Origin: Limnephilus marmoratus | Taxonomy: Eukaryota > Arthropoda > Insecta > Trichoptera > Limnephilidae | DNA length: 64,000 bases | Direction of reading: 5' to 3' | Assembly (NCBI GenBank): GCA_917880885.1 | Contig: OU862907.1 | Span: forward strand, 70,923,072 to 70,987,071 | In this document: in pieces, positions 34,571 to 43,916 of the stretch | Numbering within the stretch: position 1 is the stretch's first letter | Layout: every line of letters starts with the position of its first letter | Translations under genes and position numbers: made by a program | Notes under the pieces: generated by a model | Database searches by the model: none | Seen by the model: the letters and a program-made list of their open reading frames with translations, nothing else | Told to the model about the DNA's origin: nothing

Positions 34571-34581
34571 TCCTATTCCAG

Positions 34582-34698
34582 ATACTATCACTGTTATGGA
34601 ACCAGGGAATGCAGTACGAGACAGAGTTGAAATGGTTTATACCGAAATACCCATAGATCTCCAGGATGTTAAGAAGGAATATTTGGAACACACAGCTG
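34582..34698 (+). CDS. module exon 2a of middle zinc-finger gene
   Basis: 117 nt (39 codons), phase 1 both ends. The acceptor is CTTCCTATTCCAG at 34569-34581; the donor is CTG|GTAAGCACAACG. The peptide has TITVMEPGNAVRDRVEMVYT, then EIPIDLQDVKKEYLEHTAG. Compared with the following copy it lacks one lysine codon (AAG), an in-frame loss. It lies in a directly repeated block of about 200 bp with exon 2b. Confidence 0.8.
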
Positions 34699-34782
34699 GT
34701 AAGCACAACGTTGACCCATAGATTTCATATCCATAGACATATACTTGTTTAAATCATTTACTTTTAGATCTTCCTATTCCAG

Positions 34783-34902
34783 ATACTATCACTGTTAAGA
34801 TGGAACCAGGGAATGCAGAACGAGACAGAGTTGAAATGGTTTACACCGAAATACCCATAGATCTCCAGGATGAAAAGAAGGAATATTTAGAACACACAGC
34901 TG
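34783..34902 (+). CDS. module exon 2b of middle zinc-finger gene
   Basis: 120 nt (40 codons), phase 1 both ends. Acceptor CTTCCTATTCCAG, donor CTG|GTAAGCACAACG. The peptide has TITVKMEPGNAERDRVEMVY and IDLQDEKKEYLEHTAG. Because it is phase-symmetric with exon 2a, transcripts could include either or both without a frame change. Confidence 0.8.
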
Positions 34903-34959
34903 GTAAGCACAACGTGTAAAGCAATAGTAGAAGTATTTGAACTCTTCTTCAATGGTGCT

Positions 34960-35212
34960 ATAGCCCATTTTGGGTACTGTCCTCTTTCAAGATGAGCCTC
35001 CACCGCCCTCTGTCCTCGGCCGTTGTCTTCCATCCTTCCTTAGTCGTTGGAGCCTTAAATGGGTAGAGTCTGAGAGCTTGGTAGGTATCATAGAGCTCAT
35101 TATTGTGGCGAATTCTCCATGCCTCTCCCTCTCGCACCGCTCCTAAGATTCTTTTAAGTACCTTTCTTTCAAAGGTGCCCAGTTGTTCAGCAGTCTTTGC
35201 TGTCTGTTTTGT
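34960..35212 (-). pseudogene. LINE RT C-terminal fragment
   Basis: Minus strand reads TAEQLGTFERKVLKRILGAV, then REREAWRIRHNNELYDTYQA and WKTTAEDRGRWRLILKED to a stop. It is the C-terminal part of the same LINE type as at 2-109. The upstream RT part appears at 36950-36650; the intervening 35213-36530 is a plus-strand insertion. Confidence 0.75.
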
Positions 35213-36530
35213 ATAGGTATACAGTCAGTCCGCAAACGCCGTGACGGAAGGACGTATTGTCGTATTGCTATGTCGTGTAACTCATGTAACGTCATCATAA
35301 ACGAGTGTCTCACGTTTATGCAAAATAAGGCAGATACTCTCGATGAGATCGCCATCATCCAGTTATGTATTTCCACCTTCTCGGAGGAGGATATAAAAGA
35401 TGCAAAAACTATCCTGTTCGATAAGCTTCCGGAGAAACGCACTCTGCGGAAAGGAGATGGCAGGATTAGCCGAGATCTCCAGGACATCCTGAGGGCGTTG
35501 AAGGAGACGGACCCTGACCAACTGCCTATATTCGTTGCCAGACAGCTGCACAAATTGCCTCCAGTCAACTTCGATAGTGTGGACGTATCTAAACTTCTAA
35601 AGGAACTTAATTATATGAAAACAGAAATAACTCTCATCAAAACGGAACTAAAAGATTCATCGGTCACAAGAAATGATGATTTAAAACAAGAACTGGCTTC
35701 GCTAAGAGAACAAATTACAAAACTGCATGCTCCAAACATACAAAGCGATTTGGCTGAGAACTCGCAACAAAATAGCGGCAAAACTGTAGGTAATCCACAA
35801 CTTAAAAGTAAACAAATACCGACAGAAGCGACCTACTTATCGACTGCATCTAAGAACGCATATAGTAATGGAACTACCGCACACACGAAAACTTCACAAG
35901 AACGCACAGAGCGAAGGAGCAGTAATCGCCGTGAACGACCGAGTTCGGACTTCGAACTTAGGCCCGAAAACACAGCAAATAAACAGGGAACGCGCGACGG
36001 CCCGCGGTACCAACACCGGCCATCCACGACTGACGAAAGCGGTTTCACATTAGTTACGCGGAAAATTAACCGAAACTTGAGAGGTAAAGCAACATCAACA
36101 ACATTAAAGTCGGCTGACATACTCACAACGGTATACATTTCGAGGTTTACTGTGGAAACTACAGAGGAAAACATCAATAACTACCTAACAGAAAAAGATC
36201 TGGAATGTACCAAGATTGAAAAAATCAAGCCTTTTCGACCTACGCCTTTTAACACCTTTAAACTCACTGTTAAAGCGATCGAAGTAAAGAAATTCCTGGC
36301 AGAAGAACTTTGGCCGGAGGGAATTGTATTCCGAAGATTTATAGAACCGCGCATATCTACTATCTAATGATGCCTACTACTTTTTATTTTATGTTTTATT
36401 TTTTATTTATAAGTATTTTTTTATGTACTTACTTGTGTTTTATGTATGTACTTAATCTATATAGGATGTGTGGGATTGCACTCACCTCCCCACATTCTGG
36501 AATAAAGACTTATTATTATTATTATTATTA
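35213..36530 (+). mobile_element. retroelement with single ORF and (ATT)n tail
   Basis: A plus-strand unit inside an older minus-strand LINE. It contains one long frame, a short 3' UTR and a terminal (TTA)n run at 36513-36530, like LINE or dependent-element 3' tails. No RT of its own is present. Boundaries are inferred from where the host LINE reading stops and resumes. Confidence 0.55.
35270..36367 (+). CDS. ORF1-like retroelement protein
   Basis: 365 residues from ATG 35270 (MSCNSCNVIINE), chosen because the frame upstream to 35183 lies in host LINE sequence. The N-terminal third is helical (FSEEDIKDAKTILFDKLPEK, then ALKETDPDQLPIFVARQLHK). Next is a coiled-coil-like stretch (LKELNYMKTEITLIKTELKD), then a charged low-complexity region, and a C-terminal fold of about 80 residues (TTVYISRFTVETTEENINNY, then FNTFKLTVKAIEV) resembling an RNA-recognition type or ORF1 C-terminal domain. 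I recall similar proteins as ORF1-like products in Lepidoptera, but the family name is not certain. The frame is intact. Probably nucleic-acid binding (inference). Confidence 0.65.
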   Translation: MSCNSCNVIINECLTFMQNKADTLDEIAIIQLCISTFSEEDIKDAKTILFDKLPEKRTLRKGDGRISRDLQDILRALKETDPDQLPIFVARQLHKLPPVNFDSVDVSKLLKELNYMKTEITLIKTELKDSSVTRNDDLKQELASLREQITKLHAPNIQSDLAENSQQNSGKTVGNPQLKSKQIPTEATYLSTASKNAYSNGTTAHTKTSQERTERRSSNRRERPSSDFELRPENTANKQGTRDGPRYQHRPSTTDESGFTLVTRKINRNLRGKATSTTLKSADILTTVYISRFTVETTEENINNYLTEKDLECTKIEKIKPFRPTPFNTFKLTVKAIEVKKFLAEELWPEGIVFRRFIEPRISTI

Positions 36531-36950
36531 TAGGGTTATTTTGGTTTTTCTATGGACGTTTCGGGATTCGAACACTAGCAGAAACGCGAGTAAGTGTTGT
36601 TAGTGGCTGTACTTCTACTGGATCTTCGTTGTCCCGCGTTATCCCGGAGACCACCTAGATAACTGTTCAAGTTATTGGTGTCTTTAAATTTCACTTTATC
36701 TTCTATCTGCGGTGTTGGGTTCTGGTTTGCATCGTGATTTTAGTTTTATTCTGGTCGATTTGCAAACCCACCTCTCTTGCCGCAGTCTCCAAAGTGTCAA
36801 ACACCTCTCTTACAGCCTATAGGAATCTTCCGACAACGTTAAGGTCGTCTGCGTAGTCAACGATTTGATTGCTTCTGTAGCAAATGTTTGAGTCGGTACT
36901 GATCGTTGTATTTGAAATCTTACACCTTTTAATTTTGGAGTAAGTTCTGT
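36531..36950 (-). pseudogene. LINE reverse-transcriptase core fragment
   Basis: Minus strand reads NQIVDYADDLNVVGRFL, then VREVFDTLETAAREVGLQI and DQNKTKIT; YADD is the catalytic motif. It is the upstream partner of the C-terminal fragment at 35212-34960. Confidence 0.7.
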
Positions 36951-37105
36951 TGTATTATGGATTATATTGCAACAGTTTTAAAAGCCTATATTTACGTGTA
37001 AAATGTGTGTAGTGTAATTTGTAAACCGGAGCATAATAAAAAAGTTACTTCTTCAAATTTTGCAAATTCACTTTGTGGCACCATTTTATTAATGAAATAA
37101 TTGAC

Positions 37106-37180
37106 GACCGGCATAGTCCAGCGGTAAGGCTCTTGACTAGCACTCCGAAGGTTGCGGGATCGAATCCCGGCGTGGCAAAT
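37106..37180 (+). tRNA. tRNA-like sequence (SINE head or tRNA pseudogene)
   Basis: A-box-like TAGTCCAGCGGTAAGG and B-box-like GCGGGATCGAATCCC are spaced as in a tRNA, but the anticodon arm and T stem do not pair cleanly, so a functional tRNA is unlikely. It may head a SINE extending to the A-run near 37505-37514. Confidence 0.4.
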
Positions 37181-37515
37181 AAATTTTATTTGATTAATTT
37201 GTGTTATTTCACAATTTATTAATTTAAAATAATATATAGTATATTTGCGGCACGTTCCAGAGTGGAAGATACTCTCAGTATCGCCCTGGTGTAAGACCAC
37301 CATTCAGAATTGAAACGTTGCTTGAAATGGCTTTAGCCGTGTTTGGTGACCAGATCTGAATAGCCAGGTACTTCCCCACCTTCCTCTTCCCTATCTCCTT
37401 TCCCTCCCTACTACCTTCAGCCTCACAACATACCCCAATTGGAGATGCCATAGTCCTACTGGCTTCAGACGGGAGCAGTTGGGACTCTTGTGCGGTAATG
37501 ATGCAAAAAAAAAAT
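37181..37515 (+). other. possible SINE body ending in A-run
   Basis: Non-coding, pyrimidine-rich centre (37376-37430), ends ATGATGC followed by ten A. Association with the tRNA-like head is inference. Confidence 0.3.
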
Positions 37516-37518
37516 TAA

Positions 37519-37704
37519 AAATACTTTGTTTTTACCACGATAATCTTTATTTAAAAAGTTAACATATTTCAAGATCGATGTTCTCTTCATCAGAACATTA
37601 TATGTACTAATGTCCTGATGAAGAGAGCATCGTTCTTGAAACATGTTGACTTTTTAAATAAAGATTATCGTGATAAAAACAAAGTGTTTTTAATTATTTA
37701 ATTT
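37519..37704. mobile_element. Penelope-like terminal palindrome 1
   Basis: Two arms of about 85 bp, inverted: TACCACGATAATCTTTATTT on the left and AAATAAAGATTATCGTG on the right. The right arm contains CTGATGA (37615) and GAAAC (37638), the invariant parts of a hammerhead core, with a 6-bp stem between (GAGAGC / GTTCTT). Confidence 0.6.
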
Positions 37705-37792
37705 AAAAAAAGTTAAACCGCTAATGAAATCAAAGAAATGAATGTTAATCAATATGGATAAGTTTTAAGATTTTCACGGCCAAAAGCATTTT

Positions 37793-37995
37793 CGTTATTT
37801 GTTTTTGGGGTGTTATGCCGTGTTGCGCTACCTCCTTCTTTAGCCAACGTTTCGTACATCGTTGCAGTGTCCATCATCAGATCCGGCAGATCCGGTAGAT
37901 CTACCGGATCTGCCCTGATGATGCAACGATGTCAGAAACGTTGGCTAAAGAAGGAGGTAGCGCAACACGGCATAACACCCCAAAAACAAATAACG
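37793..37995. mobile_element. Penelope-like terminal palindrome 2
   Basis: Inverted arms GTTTTTGGGGTGTTATGCCG ... and its complement, joined by a GATCCGGTAGATCTACCGGATC centre. CTGATGA (37915) and GAAAC (37935) are on the right arm. The single-arm version is at 58364-58500 and a shortened palindrome at 61229-61320. Confidence 0.65.
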
Positions 37996-38201
37996 TTAAT
38001 CAATATGTGTTATAAAAAACCGTATGAAAGTGTGCGTCCTGCTAAAACTCAGAAACGAATCCCGGTATGATCAAAGAAATTATATGGTGTCAGTTGTACC
38101 AGTACAGTATCAGGGATGGTGTGGTAGCCCTCCACGAAGAGGGTTGCCATTTTCACCTGAAAGGCATGCTTTTGAAGATTTAAGGGTTGGAATTTTCGCC
38201 C

Positions 38202-38416
38202 TCTAGAAATTTCTAGAACAGTCCAGAACATCCCGGAACATCCCAGATCATGGTGGAACGTTCCAGAACACTCTCAAATGTTGTGGAATGTTTAGGAACA
38301 TTGTGGACCATTGTACCTTTTGGAATGGGTATATAAAGCAAGATCCGCCGGCCGTGGGTTCGAAAGTCAGTTCAATCTTATATCGACTCCCTGAGCGAAG
38401 CCAGTACCCCAGCTAG
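38202..38416 (+). mobile_element. possible short Helitron
   Basis: Ends GAGCGAAGCCAGTACCCC then AGCTAG|T, the Helitron 3' pattern seen in other copies here. The proposed 5' end is TCTAGAAATTTCTAG. The body repeats TCCAGAACATCCCGGAACAT type units and has a TATATAAA. Boundaries uncertain. Confidence 0.4.
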
Positions 38417-38580
38417 TAAAATATATAAGTTTTATTCTATTGACCTTTTCATCAATAGAATAAACGATTAATGAACCAAATGCATAAAACTGTAGTACAT
38501 TAATGAATAAATATTTATTTGTTCATATGAAGCGGATACTTTGTGACGTGACATTATTAATTTAAAATAAAAACAATAAC

Positions 38581-39200
38581 TTTGTAAACACCACTTTTAT
38601 TTTTAATACTTTATGCCAACCGGGTTTCGCTACAACCGTAGCTTCATCAGGGCAGTATAATACTCTACTAACATTAGGTTACATGTGTGTTATAATATAT
38701 AATTTACCAAAAATGGGCTGGACTCGTCAAGTGAAGGAAGAGGAAGAAGGCATAGAAGGAGAATTGGGAAGGGAACGGACGTGCTCTTTATCAATAGGGA
38801 ACAATTTTAGTATGGGACTTTTATTTAAATTTAGTTGGTTATTAACTACCTTACTATTAGTGTTTATGGCTTTCCTAAGTTTAAGTGCCTCTAAATTGTC
38901 CAACCTTACACCGATATTGTTTTTATGAATAAGTTGGGCGCTGGAGTTTTTGTCAAATTTATGGTCTTTTTCGATCAAGTGGTTTGCAAATTCTGAAAAT
39001 CCAGAGCTGTGTAAACATGTAAGATGTTCTTTGACACGGATGTTTATGTTGCGTGCTGTTTTACCAATATAAAAAACTGGGCAGTCGCTTCATTGAAATG
39101 AATAAGATGAAGCTACGGATGAAGCTACGATGAAGCTACGGTTGTAGCGAAACCCGGTCGGCATAAAGTATGAAAAATTAAAGTGGTGTTTACAAAGTTA
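38581..39200 (-). mobile_element. truncated Penelope-like element with inverted terminal repeats
   Basis: Terminal copies at 38581-38653 and 39129-39200 are inverted (CTACGGTTGTAGCGAAACCCGG in one orientation, its complement in the other; read in two pieces). The segment between encodes a GIY-YIG remnant. Inverted terminal repeats around a GIY-YIG frame are typical of Penelope-like elements. Confidence 0.7.
38700..39085 (-). pseudogene. GIY-YIG endonuclease fragment of Penelope-like element
   Basis: Minus strand reads CPVFYIGKTARNINIRVKEH, then FSEFANHLIEKDHKFDKN and NIGVRLDNLEALKLRKAI. YIGKT and the arginine/histidine pattern after it match the GIY-YIG endonuclease domain at the C-terminus of Penelope-like retroelements. 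The RT domain is missing. An in-frame substitution has lost the domain start, so it is a remnant. Confidence 0.7.
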
Positions 39201-39297
39201 AACGACGACCAACATAAAGTAAGTACTTATGTAAAGTCTCTTACCGATGTTTTTTTTATTGCGTAAACTGTAATTAATAATTTATACCCTCCACACA

Positions 39298-39358
39298 GCA
39301 TCCCAGATGACATAGGCCCTGAGGGAAATTATTTTCCTCAGGGCCTCCTGTGTGGAGT
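39298..39358. repeat. LINE-tail palindrome
   Basis: CTCCACACAG...GGCCCTGAGG is followed by its inverse CCTCAGGGCCTCCTGTGTGG. Single arms recur near 50370-50391 and 15066-15080, so these look like LINE 3'-UTR ends, here in inverted pair. Confidence 0.6.
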
Positions 39359-39741
39359 TAATGTAAAAAAAAAAATTCTAATGTAAAAAACATTAAATTA
39401 TAAAAGTTAGTTTCACTTTCAATTTTATAAAAATACTACTACTTGAAAACCTTGGCAAATATTTTTTAAATGTTAAATATAGTTTCAATGAATTATTTTC
39501 GGGAACGTTTATGGCAATTTTTTAATGCAAATTGAAAGCGCAAAATCTGCTCTTTCTAACACTATTTAAACCTTATTTCTCATCGTATTACAAAAAAAGA
39601 GAGCAAAAACTTTTTACGACCGTGTCTAGTTGGGATAAATATCTCCCAAAAAAAGTCTACATTAAAGTATTGAGTGTCTATGAAGAATATCTCCCAAAAT
39701 TGCAGAAGTCAGTTTGGAAGCTTAAACGTTTTATTTTGGTA
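39359..39741. other. intron sequence, no gene supported
   Basis: An 80-codon open frame is present but has no recognisable domain and no splice context; treated as chance. Confidence 0.4.
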
Positions 39742-40273
39742 CTAGCTGACCCGGAAACACGTTGCTGTGGCTAACTAAACACAAGACTAGTGAAAAATTA
39801 TAATAATGTGCATGAAATGCTTGAGGTTACTAACGTATTTAAGTTGATAAGGATTAATTTATACTGTATCTATCTAACTTTTCAATTAATGCATTGTACG
39901 TGACCATTTTTTTAGAAGATAGAATGGGTATAGTAAGCTATCCGTAAAAGATAGATATATGCCACCACGGACTTTTTTGTGGATCCATAAAGGAGGAATA
40001 TCCCACCATACATTGTTTTGTTATATCTTAAAGGGATTAGGCAGTGTTTTGATGAAAGCTACCAGGCGGATTGACTTTTTCCGATACTTCTAACAATTAT
40101 CGTTCTGTTTCAACCAATTTATACAAATCCTTAACAAATTATGTACCTACACCTTCCTCACGAATCACTATCTATTAGTGAAAACCGCATGAAAATCCGT
40201 TCAGTAGTTTTTGAGTTTATCGTGAACAGACAGACAGACAACGCGGAGGACTTTAATTTATAATATGTAGAGA
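39742..40273 (-). mobile_element. non-autonomous Helitron
   Basis: Minus-strand 5' end A|TCTCTACATATTATAAATTA (at 40273) and 3' end TTTCCGGGTCAGCTAG|T (at 39742). The 5' part matches the copy at 13980-14310 (GTTCACGATAAACTC and GAAAATCCGTTCAGTAG). Inserted in the last long intron of the middle gene. Confidence 0.7.
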
Positions 40274-40686
40274 TAAGCTCTATTAAAATATTGTTTGCAC
40301 AAAATCGTATCTATGTAAACCCCTCCGAATTTTCGCGAATATTCGCTTATGATGTCTCAAACGAAATGACATTTTACGAAAACTTTGTGTTATTACCGCT
40401 TCACAATTAAAGCTCTATAAATGAAACATTTCTGACCATAGCCGAATAGTAAAAACTGTTTTAGAAAGGTTACAAAATAAGCTTTCGAATTATTATATTA
40501 CAAATATACATTAACATTTGTAAATATTAAAATTTAGAATGCAAACATTAAAAAAATGTAAAAATGACTCACGTGATATTTTTATGTGAAAACGGTACTA
40601 AAATCACAGATTATGTAAACAACAATACTTATTATATTGTATATATGTATAATAAACACTTTTGTCACCTCACTTTTTTAACACAG

Positions 40687-40824
40687 GTAACGATATCGTC
40701 AAGATGGAACCAGGGAATGCAGAACAAGGCGAAGATGAAATGGCGAGCACAGAGGTAAACATAGATCTCCAGGATGTTAATTTGGAATGTGCGGAAAAAA
40801 ACAAAAAGATCGGTTTCATGGCTG
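40687..40824 (+). CDS. module exon 3 of middle zinc-finger gene
   Basis: 138 nt (46 codons), phase 1 both ends. The acceptor is TTTTTAACACAG at 40675-40686; the donor is CTG|GTAAGCACAATG. The peptide has DIVKMEPGNAEQGEDEMAST, VNIDLQDVNLECAEK and KKIGFMAG. It joins in frame to the zinc-finger exon at 42600. Confidence 0.8.
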
Positions 40825-41008
40825 GTAAGCACAATGTTTAAACATAATTTTCACTGTTAACTCATGAATATAAATTAATATTAATTTTTTATTTTATTTT
40901 AGTTTTAGGGAAAATCAACAGATATTTTACACTTAGTTAGATTTTTATTTTAACAATAACATTAATATAATATCAATAATAGATTTTCACATAATTAAAA
41001 GTATAATT

Positions 41009-41195
41009 AAAAAGTTTTTTTTTATTTCATAAATTTTTTTATTAATTACAGATATTTGTTTTTTTTGGCTACCACACTAGGCTATTGCCCGTGTTGTGGT
41101 AGTCGTACATTTAATATTTTAACATTCCTAAAAATATTAAGAAATACTTAAAACTAAAGAGAAAAAAAAGATCATATTTTAAAGAAAAGAAAGGT
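41009..41195 (-). pseudogene. LINE 3' UTR fragment
   Basis: Close copy of 4245-4400, including the hairpin at 41069-41102 (CTACCACACTAGGC / GCCCGTGTTGTGGTAG) and the following TTTAATATTTTAACATT. Begins with a T-run (poly-A in minus sense). Confidence 0.75.
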
Positions 41196-41212
41196 AAGTA
41201 AGTATACCTTAA

Positions 41213-41800
41213 TAGCATAACCTTAGATGGACACATCACACCAAACAAGTCACAAATAAACTCCTCAAAACGATACACATTTTCCTAAACATAAGAAACA
41301 TATACAAAATACAACAACTGAAAACAATATATTTTGCTCTATGTCAGTCTATAATAGAATATGGAATAATTGCTTGGGGAGGAGCAACAAACTCAGCTAT
41401 CGAACATCTGGAAATTGCGCAGAAAACGATCTTAAAGGTAATCCTTAAAAAACATAGACTTACGGATACAGACCAAATATTCAACCACTGTGACGTACTA
41501 GACATACGACAATTATATGTTAAATCGCTACTAAATTACATTTTTGACCAAAAAAACAACCTTCAACAAACACAAAATATCACAAACAGACCAGTTAGAC
41601 AAGCATACAAAGAAAACTTAAAAACTCCGACGGTAAATACAAGCTTTGGACAAAGATATTACCAATATCACGCTATAAAAGCATTCAACAGTCTAACACT
41701 TGAAAATAAAATTGAGGAAAACAAAAATAAATTCCGACACAAAATTACAAAATGGATTAAAGACCAAAATAGACAATACTACCAAAATACAATAGCATAA
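41213..41800 (+). pseudogene. CR1-like LINE ORF2 C-terminal fragment
   Basis: An open plus-strand reading with no ATG start: FALCQSIIEYGIIAWGGATN, EIAQKTILKVILKKHRL, CDVLDIRQLYVKSLLNYIF and FGQRYYQYHAIKAFNSL, ending at TAA 41798-41800. It is the C-terminus after the RT core, truncated at the 5' side where it abuts another LINE tail. Confidence 0.8.
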
Positions 41801-42165
41801 AATAACAAAACATATAAGTAACACACAAAACCAATATAAAACACAACCACCCACAAACACACAACACGTATTAAAAATATCATTTTTAATCTTATATAAT
41901 ATTTATTATATATTTATTATTTATTCTTAATTTTACGTTAATTCTAAATCTCTAATTTTTAAGTTTAATTTATCTTAATCGTATGTTTTTTATTTACTTT
42001 TTTCCTTTCTTTCACCAATATTATGTATATATATATATTTATATGTATTGTGTATAATTTTGTATATGAAATGGAGGCCTCAGCATGGGTAAAACACCCA
42101 GTGAGGCCAACATCATTGAATTATGTAAAAAATGTAAATAATATTGCATCAAATAAATAAATAAA
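41801..42165 (+). other. 3' UTR of the preceding LINE with hairpin and (AAAT)n tail
   Basis: The hairpin GGCCTCAGCATGGG / CCCAGTGAGGCC lies at 42076-42108. The element ends in AAATAAATAAATAAAT at 42149-42165. Confidence 0.75.
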
Positions 42166-42599
42166 TAAATACATGTTTGTTTGTTTGTGCCTTATGCGTT
42201 GCTAAACCATTCGTCCGATTGCGATGAAACTTTGGGAATTTGATAATGAGCCCTGGGCGTAATGATTTTTTCTTGTACCATTCATCAGATTGCGATGAAA
42301 CATTAGTGAGTTTGGTTTGTTTTTTTTGTGGAAGGGGAGGCGGAATTGGAATAGGGAAGAATGGGAAAGGACACGCAGGGAGAAAAAATCTCAAAATATG
42401 TATAAGTGGCATTGCAATGGTTGTCGGGAACTCGTTAGTTTCTTATAAATTTCGGAAAGATTTGGCGTTAGCTTCTTATTTTTTAAAAGCTTCGGCGTAT
42501 TTTGTCATCCAACGGCACCCTTTGAATGTACTAAATTAATTTCTGCAGCCCTCAATAGACATTGATTAACGTTTTCTTATTATTTTCAGAAACTCGTAA
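42166..42599. other. last intron end, repeat debris
   Basis: Contains two imperfect copies of CCGATTGCGATGAAAC / CAGATTGCGATGAAAC (42215, 42288) and a GGACACGCAGGGAGAAA piece whose complement is at 63108-63124 in a Helitron-like tail. Ends with the pyrimidine-rich acceptor TTCTTATTATTTTCAG. Confidence 0.4.
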
Positions 42600-43449
42600 T
42601 TCGGATAAACACAACAAACATGAAGAACCTGAAACCAATTCAAGCAGGAATTTTGTTGAGCGTGATCTGGTTCATTCAACTCCTACCTACACCTCGTCCA
42701 AGTTCAGTTCACAAGGACTTCATCTTTATGAACACCGGCTGATTAAGAATGAAGAAAAGTCTTTCTCATGTTCAGTTTGTAACTCTTCATTCTCACAAAA
42801 GTCATATTTAAAGAAACACCAGCAAACTCACAGTGGAATCAAACCATTCTCATGTACGAACTGTAACTCCTCATTTATACGGAAATCTGATCTACAGAGA
42901 CACATGTTGAAACACAGTGGTGTTAAACCATTCCCATGTTCCGACTGTAATTCTTCATTTTTTCGGAAAACCCATTTACAGAGGCACATGCTGACTCACA
43001 GTGGAGTTAAACCATTCTCGTGTTCCGACTGCAAATCTTCATTTTCACAAAAGTCTCATTTACGGAGGCACAATCGTAAGCATGGTGGAGAAAAACCATT
43101 ATCATGTGCCGACTGCAACTACTCATTTACACATAAGTCAGATTTAAAGAAACACGTTCTAACTCATAGTTTAATCAAACCTTTGTCAGTTTTACGAACT
43201 CAGAAACTGATTCACAGTCAATTGAAACCATTTTATTGTTCCGAATGCTCGTCTTCATTTTCACAAATGTCACATTTACGAAGCCACATTCTGACTCACA
43301 ATACAGTTGAATCTTTCTCATGTTCCGAATGCACATCTTCCTTTTCACACATTTCGAATTTACGGAGACACATGGTTGCGCACAGACCGTTTGTTCGAAA
43401 TTCAACGAATTCTGACGACACTGCACTAATTATTGAAAGAAAGACATGA
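42600..43449 (+). CDS. terminal C2H2 zinc-finger exon of middle gene
   Basis: Entered in phase 1 after TATTTTCAG (42591-42599); ends at TGA 43447-43449; about 283 codons. An N-terminal linker of about 55 residues precedes seven C2H2 fingers of the form F-S-C-x2-C-x-S-S-F-x5-L-x2-H-x3-H. Most are joined by short linkers such as LTHSGVKPF, which diverge from the canonical TGEKP. Between fingers five and six a unit has lost both cysteines (PLSVLRTQKLIH). Probably a nuclear sequence-specific DNA-binding protein (family knowledge); the target is unknown. The upstream module exons would give its N-terminus. Confidence 0.85.
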
Positions 43450-43722
43450 AACGATATTACCAAAGCAGCCAATGAACATAATTAAGAAATGGTCCGATAG
43501 CAATTTATTACAGAAAAAAATATAGTGCATTCCTTTCGCTCTACAAGAAAACCTATCAAAAATTTAATTATCATGACCTTTCACTGTATATGTAAATAAT
43601 ATTTCATTTGATACTGACTGTGCTAAACTTAATCACCACCATGTTACAAAATAAATATATGTTTTTATGCATATGAGTTGACTATGCATTTCTATATTGG
43701 GCAAAGGCAAAGGAAATGTTAA
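43450..43722 (+). other. 3' UTR region of middle gene
   Basis: Follows the stop codon. AATAAA occurs in ACAAAATAAATATATG near 43649, a plausible polyadenylation signal. Confidence 0.45.
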
Positions 43723-43916
43723 GCCTCAATTACATTTCATTAAGGGTCGATGACACAGTGCGAGTTTACAAGCTACTATTTGGGAAATTCACTATCTGTT
43801 CGTAAACTCGCCCAGTGTCATTGTGTTACTTGCTAACAGATTGTTGACAATCTACGAAAAAAAAAGTTGAAAGGTCGTCAACTTTTCTCGCCTACACGCT
43901 TGCTCCGCTTGCTCGT

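Larger units (their letters stand above)
34513..34905 (+). repeat. tandem duplication of one exon with its flanking intron
   Basis: The stretch TTGACCCATAGATTTCATAT at about 34510 recurs at 34711, and each copy is followed by the same intron end, exon and donor. Copies differ by a few substitutions and small indels. Confidence 0.85.

Noticed and set aside
37106..37180. Functional tRNA gene
   Set aside because: The promoter boxes are present but the arms do not pair; kept only as a tRNA-like sequence.
39532..39774. 80-codon frame MKAQNLLFLTLF...
   Set aside because: No domain, no splice context, and its end overlaps the 3' end of a Helitron.
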